Origin: [Clostridium] scindens ATCC 35704
GTDB taxonomy: Bacteria; Bacillota; Clostridia; Lachnospirales; Lachnospiraceae
Reading direction: 5' to 3'
Assembly: GCF_004295125.1 (NCBI RefSeq)
Contig: NZ_CP036170.1
Span: forward strand, 623,501-687,500
DNA: 64,000 nucleotides
Shown: piece after piece, positions 60,263-64,000 of the stretch
Numbering within the stretch: position 1 is the first letter of the stretch
Layout: every line of letters begins with the position of its first letter
The notes under the pieces: generated by a model
What the model saw: the letters and a program-made list of their open reading frames with translations, nothing else
Databases searched by the model: none
What the model was told of the DNA's origin: nothing
Position numbers and translations under genes: made by a program

Positions 60263-61543
60263 TTACATAAACGCATTCGGTATCAGCATTGATATCGCCG
60301 GTATAAACGTGATCAGCATCAGGCAGATCAGCATGACTACCATGAATCTCATAATGCCGCTGGTAACCGTCTCAAGCGGCTCCCGCCCGACTCTGGCCGC
60401 CACGAACAGGTTGATTCCCAGAGGCGGCGTGATGAATCCGATCGCAAGGTTCACAACCATGATGACTCCGAAGTGGATCGGGTTCATTCCGATGCTAAGC
60501 GCGATCGGAAGCAGGATTGGCGACAGTACCATCATCGCCGGCGTGGTATCCATGAAGCAGCCCACAATCAGAAGCAGCAGGTTGATCAGCAGCAGGATCA
60601 GCACATAGTTGGTGGTCAGTCCGCTGATTCCCTTTGTGATCATGTCCGGAATCCGCTGGATGGTCAGAATCTTCGTAAATGCCGTGGCACATCCGATAAT
60701 TACCATGGTCGTTCCGGTGGTAGAGCAGGATGCGGCGATCGGATCAAAGATATTCTTAATATTCAGTTCCCTATGGATGAATGTGCCGCATATAAACGCG
60801 TATACCGCCGCAACTGCCGCTGCCTCCGTGGGCGTGAAGATTCCTGCATAGATTCCTCCCAGGATGATGACCGGATTGATCAGCGCCCATTTGGCATCCC
60901 AGACTGCCGCCATTTTCTCCTTGACCGTATAGCGGCGGTCATCTCCCTTCCATCCTTGCTTCTTGCAGTAAAAGTAGCAGCAGATGATCAGGCCGATTCC
61001 TATCAGGATGCCCGGCAGGAAGCCTGCCATAAACATGCCGCTGATAGACGTGCTGGTAGACACGCCGTAGATGACCATCGGAATACTGGGCGGTATTACG
61101 ACGCCAATGCTTCCCGCCGTTGCAATCAGCGCCAGCGTGAAACTCTTGCTGTATCCTTTTTCAAGCATCGTCGGCACTACCATGGAGCCTACCGCGGCTA
61201 CGGTTGCCGGCCCGGAGCCGGACACCGCCGCAAAGAACATGCATACGATCACGGTTACGATGGCAAGGCCGCCCGTGATCCTTCCAAAGAACACATTGCA
61301 GACATTCAATATTCTCTTAGATACTCCTCCGGCGCTCATCAGCTCGCCTGCCAGAATAAACAGAGGAATTGCCATCAGCGGAAATGAATCTGCGCTGGTC
61401 ACCAACTGCTGCACGATATAGGTGGAACTTAATCTTCCGTCTGCCAGCACCGCTGCCAGGGAAGATACTCCGATGGCAATTCCCACAGGGACATTCACCA
61501 CCAGCGCAATGATTAACACGATAAAAAGTACTGCACATACCAT
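60263..61543 (-). CDS. TRAP transporter large permease (DctM type)
   Basis: A 426-residue protein with about 12 hydrophobic segments and family blocks GSGPATVAAVGSMVVPTM, SIGVVIPPSIPMVIYG and IGFITPPLGINLFVA. It forms the Na+-driven channel subunit of a tripartite TRAP importer for an organic acid; the operon points to gluconate or a ketogluconate. It starts 2 bases after the small subunit gene. Confidence 0.93.
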   Translation of the reverse strand: MVCAVLFIVLIIALVVNVPVGIAIGVSSLAAVLADGRLSSTYIVQQLVTSADSFPLMAIPLFILAGELMSAGGVSKRILNVCNVFFGRITGGLAIVTVIVCMFFAAVSGSGPATVAAVGSMVVPTMLEKGYSKSFTLALIATAGSIGVVIPPSIPMVIYGVSTSTSISGMFMAGFLPGILIGIGLIICCYFYCKKQGWKGDDRRYTVKEKMAAVWDAKWALINPVIILGGIYAGIFTPTEAAAVAAVYAFICGTFIHRELNIKNIFDPIAASCSTTGTTMVIIGCATAFTKILTIQRIPDMITKGISGLTTNYVLILLLINLLLLIVGCFMDTTPAMMVLSPILLPIALSIGMNPIHFGVIMVVNLAIGFITPPLGINLFVAARVGREPLETVTSGIMRFMVVMLICLMLITFIPAISMLIPNAFM

Positions 61544-61545
61544 CC

Positions 61546-62034
61546 TTACTCACCATCCTTTCCTAATTGCCCGACCCTGTAGAATATGGTCTGTATCTGC
61601 CTGATCGCCGCCAGGAAGAATCCTGCCACCGGTGCCGCGTTCACAAACTGAAGCGGCAGTCCAAGCGCGGGCGACGTCTTTCCAAGCTGCGCCTGGAACA
61701 TGGTCAGCTCCCATCCGGTGATCACGATATACACGGCAAATGCCAGCACGCACAGATCCCCGAATATCACTACATATGGCCGCATCTTTTCCGGAAACAG
61801 TTTTAAGGCGGCATCAATTTTGATGTGCTTCATAATCTTGCATCCATAGCTGATCCCAAGATAGATCAGCCAGATAAAGCAGTATCTTGCAAATTCTTCC
61901 GACCAGGTCAGAGAATTATGGAAAACATATCGCATTACAACCTGCACGAATATTACAACCGTCATGACTGACATCAATGCCACGCACAGAGAAATCTCCA
62001 GGTATTCATCCAGCCAGTGAATTAATTTTTTCAT
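61546..62034 (-). CDS. TRAP transporter small permease (DctQ type)
   Basis: A 162-residue protein with four hydrophobic segments and the family block NSLTWSEEFARYCFIWLIYL. It pairs with the large subunit. Its ATG overlaps the stop of the binding-protein gene (ATGA), so the two are translationally coupled. Confidence 0.93.
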   Translation of the reverse strand: MKKLIHWLDEYLEISLCVALMSVMTVVIFVQVVMRYVFHNSLTWSEEFARYCFIWLIYLGISYGCKIMKHIKIDAALKLFPEKMRPYVVIFGDLCVLAFAVYIVITGWELTMFQAQLGKTSPALGLPLQFVNAAPVAGFFLAAIRQIQTIFYRVGQLGKDGE

Positions 62035-63071
62035 TCTGCGTTCCCCCTATATTCTTCTAATTCTGTCTGCATCTCATCAAAGTACTCTGGATGAGTCATC
62101 TTGCTTTTCGCGAAATCAAATATCTCATTTTCTTCTACGATCTTCTGGAAAGCCTGCTTCTCCTCATCCGACAGCGTAATGATCTCGCAGCCGTATTCTT
62201 CCATATCCTTTAGCGCTTTCTCCTCGTCTTCCTGAGAGAGCTTGATCTGATACTCGGTGGCTTCTTTCATCGCTTTATCCACCGCCTTTTTCTGCTGGTC
62301 TGTCAGGGAATCATATTTCCTTGGGTTCATGACCACGCAGTACGGAGTATATACATGCTGCGTCAGGGAGATATATTTCTGTACTTCGTAGAACCGGTTG
62401 CTCTGGATAATACCGATCGGGTTCTCTTCTCCGTCTACGGTTCCCTGCTGCATTGCTGTAAACAGTTCAGAGAAGGCCATGGGCGTCGGATTGGCTCCGA
62501 TCGCGGACCATGCCTTCAGATGGATGTCATTTTCCATGGTGCGGATCTTCTGCCCTTTTACATCTTCTGGCTTGCTTACGGGAATCTTGTCATTGGTATA
62601 ATTGCGGAATCCATTCTCCCACATTGCCATTCCGCGCAGTCCTACGTCTTCCACGCCTTCCATGATCTTCTCTCCTGCCTCTCCTCCAAAGCCGATATCA
62701 TAGACTTCGTCGGAATTCAGGAACAGGTATGGCGTATCAAACAGGTAATAATCCTTATACATTGTAGAAAGCGAACTGGTCGATGACACTGCAATATCAA
62801 TGTCGCCTACCTGCACTCCTTCCACCGAGGTCTTGTCATCCCCCAACTGGTTATCCTGGAATACATCTACGGTTACCGTTCCGTCGGAATATTCCTCTAC
62901 CAACTCTTTAAACTTCAGTCCCGCCTCTTTTGCGGAAGAGGATGTAACATTGGACAGGATAAGATTGACCTTTTCTTCCTGCTTGAATTTTCCCCCAACC
63001 GCAGTGAACGTCGCGCCCAATACTATTGCAGCCACAACCGCCGCCGAGGCGATGATTTTTTTCTTCTCCAT
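62031..63071 (-). CDS. TRAP transporter substrate-binding protein (DctP type)
   Basis: A 346-residue extracytoplasmic binding protein. The N-terminus is an uncleaved anchor or signal segment (IIASAAVVAAIVLGA). GLKFKELVEEYSDGTVTVDV, the substrate-binding Arg in GQKIRTMEND, and MAFSELFTAMQQGTVDGEEN are family signatures; the Arg binds the carboxylate of the ligand. AGGAGG is 7 bases before ATG 63071. It likely binds a hexonate such as gluconate. Confidence 0.93.
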   Translation of the reverse strand: MEKKKIIASAAVVAAIVLGATFTAVGGKFKQEEKVNLILSNVTSSSAKEAGLKFKELVEEYSDGTVTVDVFQDNQLGDDKTSVEGVQVGDIDIAVSSTSSLSTMYKDYYLFDTPYLFLNSDEVYDIGFGGEAGEKIMEGVEDVGLRGMAMWENGFRNYTNDKIPVSKPEDVKGQKIRTMENDIHLKAWSAIGANPTPMAFSELFTAMQQGTVDGEENPIGIIQSNRFYEVQKYISLTQHVYTPYCVVMNPRKYDSLTDQQKKAVDKAMKEATEYQIKLSQEDEEKALKDMEEYGCEIITLSDEEKQAFQKIVEENEIFDFAKSKMTHPEYFDEMQTELEEYRGNAE

Positions 63072-63081
63072 TTTCTTCCTC

Positions 63082-64000
63082 CTATTCTTGCTCCATGCTT
63101 GTATACATCTGCAAATACCTCTCAAACTGCTTCCTATACCGTTCATTCCTTGCCATATCCGGCCTCACGGTAGCCTTTACGCTCGGCTCATAGTCGGAAA
63201 TATCCTTAAGATCCCCTATGATTTCCCGTGCCAGTATGACCGCGCCCATCAGGGAACTTTGCTTGGATTGATCTATCTCCATCTCTTTTCCAAAGATATC
63301 GGCGCACATCTGCGTCCATACCCTGGAATGGAGAATCCCCCCTGATAGTTTTATCTTCTCAGGCTCCCCTGCCACTTCCGTAAGAAGCCTGTAGCAATGA
63401 TAGAGATTAAATAAGATTCCCTGCTGTACGCCCCTGTACATATCCTTAATGTCATGGCCGGCCTTAAGTCCGGCAAATCCGCCGCCTCTTTTGTCATTCC
63501 ATCCGGGACATCGCTCCCCAAAGAGGAACGGAAGGAATATGGGCGTATCCAGAATCTTGTCTTCCCCTTGCTCCAGCTGGCTATAGTCCGGCTTGCCAGC
63601 CGCCACGTGTTCCACAAACCAGTCAATACAGTTGCAGCACCCTGCCGTTGCGGCCCCGCTAAGCCAGCCCTTAGGCGACAGGTAGCACCAGGTGGATGGC
63701 GATTTGGGAATCATCGGCTTGGCGGTACTGTTCCGCATGGCTCCGCTGGTTCCCACGGAGAAGGTCATCACATTTTCCTTAATCGCGCCAACGCCGATCT
63801 GGTTCAGGCCTCCGTCAGAATTGGCCACAATCACCGGAATCCCCGGGCGTAGCCCCAGAATCCTCGCTCCTTCTTCGGATAATGGCTGCGTATGATTGCT
63901 TTCTGTAAGCCGGGACAGCTGGCTTCTGGCGATTCCCGCCATCTTAAGAATCTCATCATCGTATTCCCTGGTATGTATATTCATAAGCCCTGTCCCGGAT
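63082..64000 (-). CDS. FGGY-family kinase, gluconokinase-like (5' end beyond window)
   Basis: C-terminal ~305 residues of a FGGY kinase; the frame is open to the window edge, where GLMNIHTREYDDEIL continues the family block around residue 170-190. NSDGGLNQIGVGA, FSVGTSGAMR, LPFLFGERCPGWN and the C-terminal LSGGILHSRVWTQM are present. The pattern, with SGTSGAMR and ERCPGW, is closest to gluconokinases. It would phosphorylate gluconate taken up by the TRAP system. First visible gene of the hexonate operon. Confidence 0.85.
   Translation of the reverse strand, partial: SGTGLMNIHTREYDDEILKMAGIARSQLSRLTESNHTQPLSEEGARILGLRPGIPVIVANSDGGLNQIGVGAIKENVMTFSVGTSGAMRNSTAKPMIPKSPSTWCYLSPKGWLSGAATAGCCNCIDWFVEHVAAGKPDYSQLEQGEDKILDTPIFLPFLFGERCPGWNDKRGGGFAGLKAGHDIKDMYRGVQQGILFNLYHCYRLLTEVAGEPEKIKLSGGILHSRVWTQMCADIFGKEMEIDQSKQSSLMGAVILAREIIGDLKDISDYEPSVKATVRPDMARNERYRKQFERYLQMYTSMEQE

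Noticed and set aside
60473-61387. 304-codon open frame on the plus strand
   Set aside because: Antisense to the TRAP large permease; very Arg/His/Asp-rich low-complexity translation and no start signals.
1-64000. CRISPR arrays, insertion sequences, integrases, rRNA
   Set aside because: No regularly spaced repeats, transposase or integrase motifs or rRNA sequence were seen on reading both strands.

Overview
The window reads as chromosome of an anaerobic gut Clostridia species of the Lachnospiraceae. Most genes are on the minus strand, promoters and ribosome binding sites are AT-rich Firmicutes type, and several proteins are typical of this group. The 289-residue ketose 3-epimerase at 18308-19177 matches, as far as I can recall, the characterised D-psicose (allulose) 3-epimerase of Clostridium scindens ATCC 35704. 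A C. scindens-like strain is therefore the best guess; I could not run a search.

Layout. 1-1277: 5' part of a sugar ABC binding lipoprotein. 1664-1735: tRNA-Glu(CTC). 1813-10295: housekeeping block with a sodium symporter, a lipid kinase, the murB-rapZ-whiA-crh-like cell-wall/carbon-control operon, a CNNM-type membrane protein, an eroded sigma-70-like protein and a SPOR-domain amidase. 10447-16341: one operon of FucA-type aldolase, DeoR regulator, class II ketose-bisphosphate aldolase, FGGY kinase, galactitol-type dehydrogenase and PfkB kinase. 16643-24730: two more FGGY kinases, a rhamnulokinase, two ketose 3-epimerases, a DeoR regulator and a fructose-6-phosphate-aldolase-like enzyme, with divergent promoters at 23118-23214. 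24725-30605: a FGGY kinase, radical-SAM activase, glycyl radical enzyme and GntR regulator operon under an operator that overlaps its -10 box. 30677-43461: polyol/sugar block with a ribose-type ABC importer, three medium-chain dehydrogenases, an SDR, two ROK regulators, an M24-fold protein and an AraC regulator. 43642-46914: a 1090-residue DUF5107-TPR protein. 47014-54866: a patch with several broken genes (two alcohol dehydrogenase halves head to head, a DNA-alkylation-repair fragment, a TetR fragment and a truncated TOTE-type primase-helicase) among intact oxidoreductases. 55020-64000: rpiB, a HAD phosphatase, and a hexonate operon (gluconokinase-like FGGY, TRAP transporter, KDPG aldolase, SDR, 6-phosphogluconate dehydrogenase, hydroxyacid dehydrogenase).

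How the genes fit together. Much of the window is a set of separately regulated modules for unusual sugars and polyols. The recurring logic is uptake, oxidation of a polyol to a ketose, C-3 epimerisation, phosphorylation by one of six FGGY kinases, and aldolase cleavage to triose phosphates. The least explained module is the glycyl radical enzyme operon. Its enzyme has the Cys-x-Glu active-site motif of dehydratase-type members but an atypical glycyl-radical loop. Functions of specific kinases, dehydrogenases and the radical enzyme are inferred from family and neighbourhood only. No rRNA, CRISPR array, insertion sequence or intact prophage was seen.
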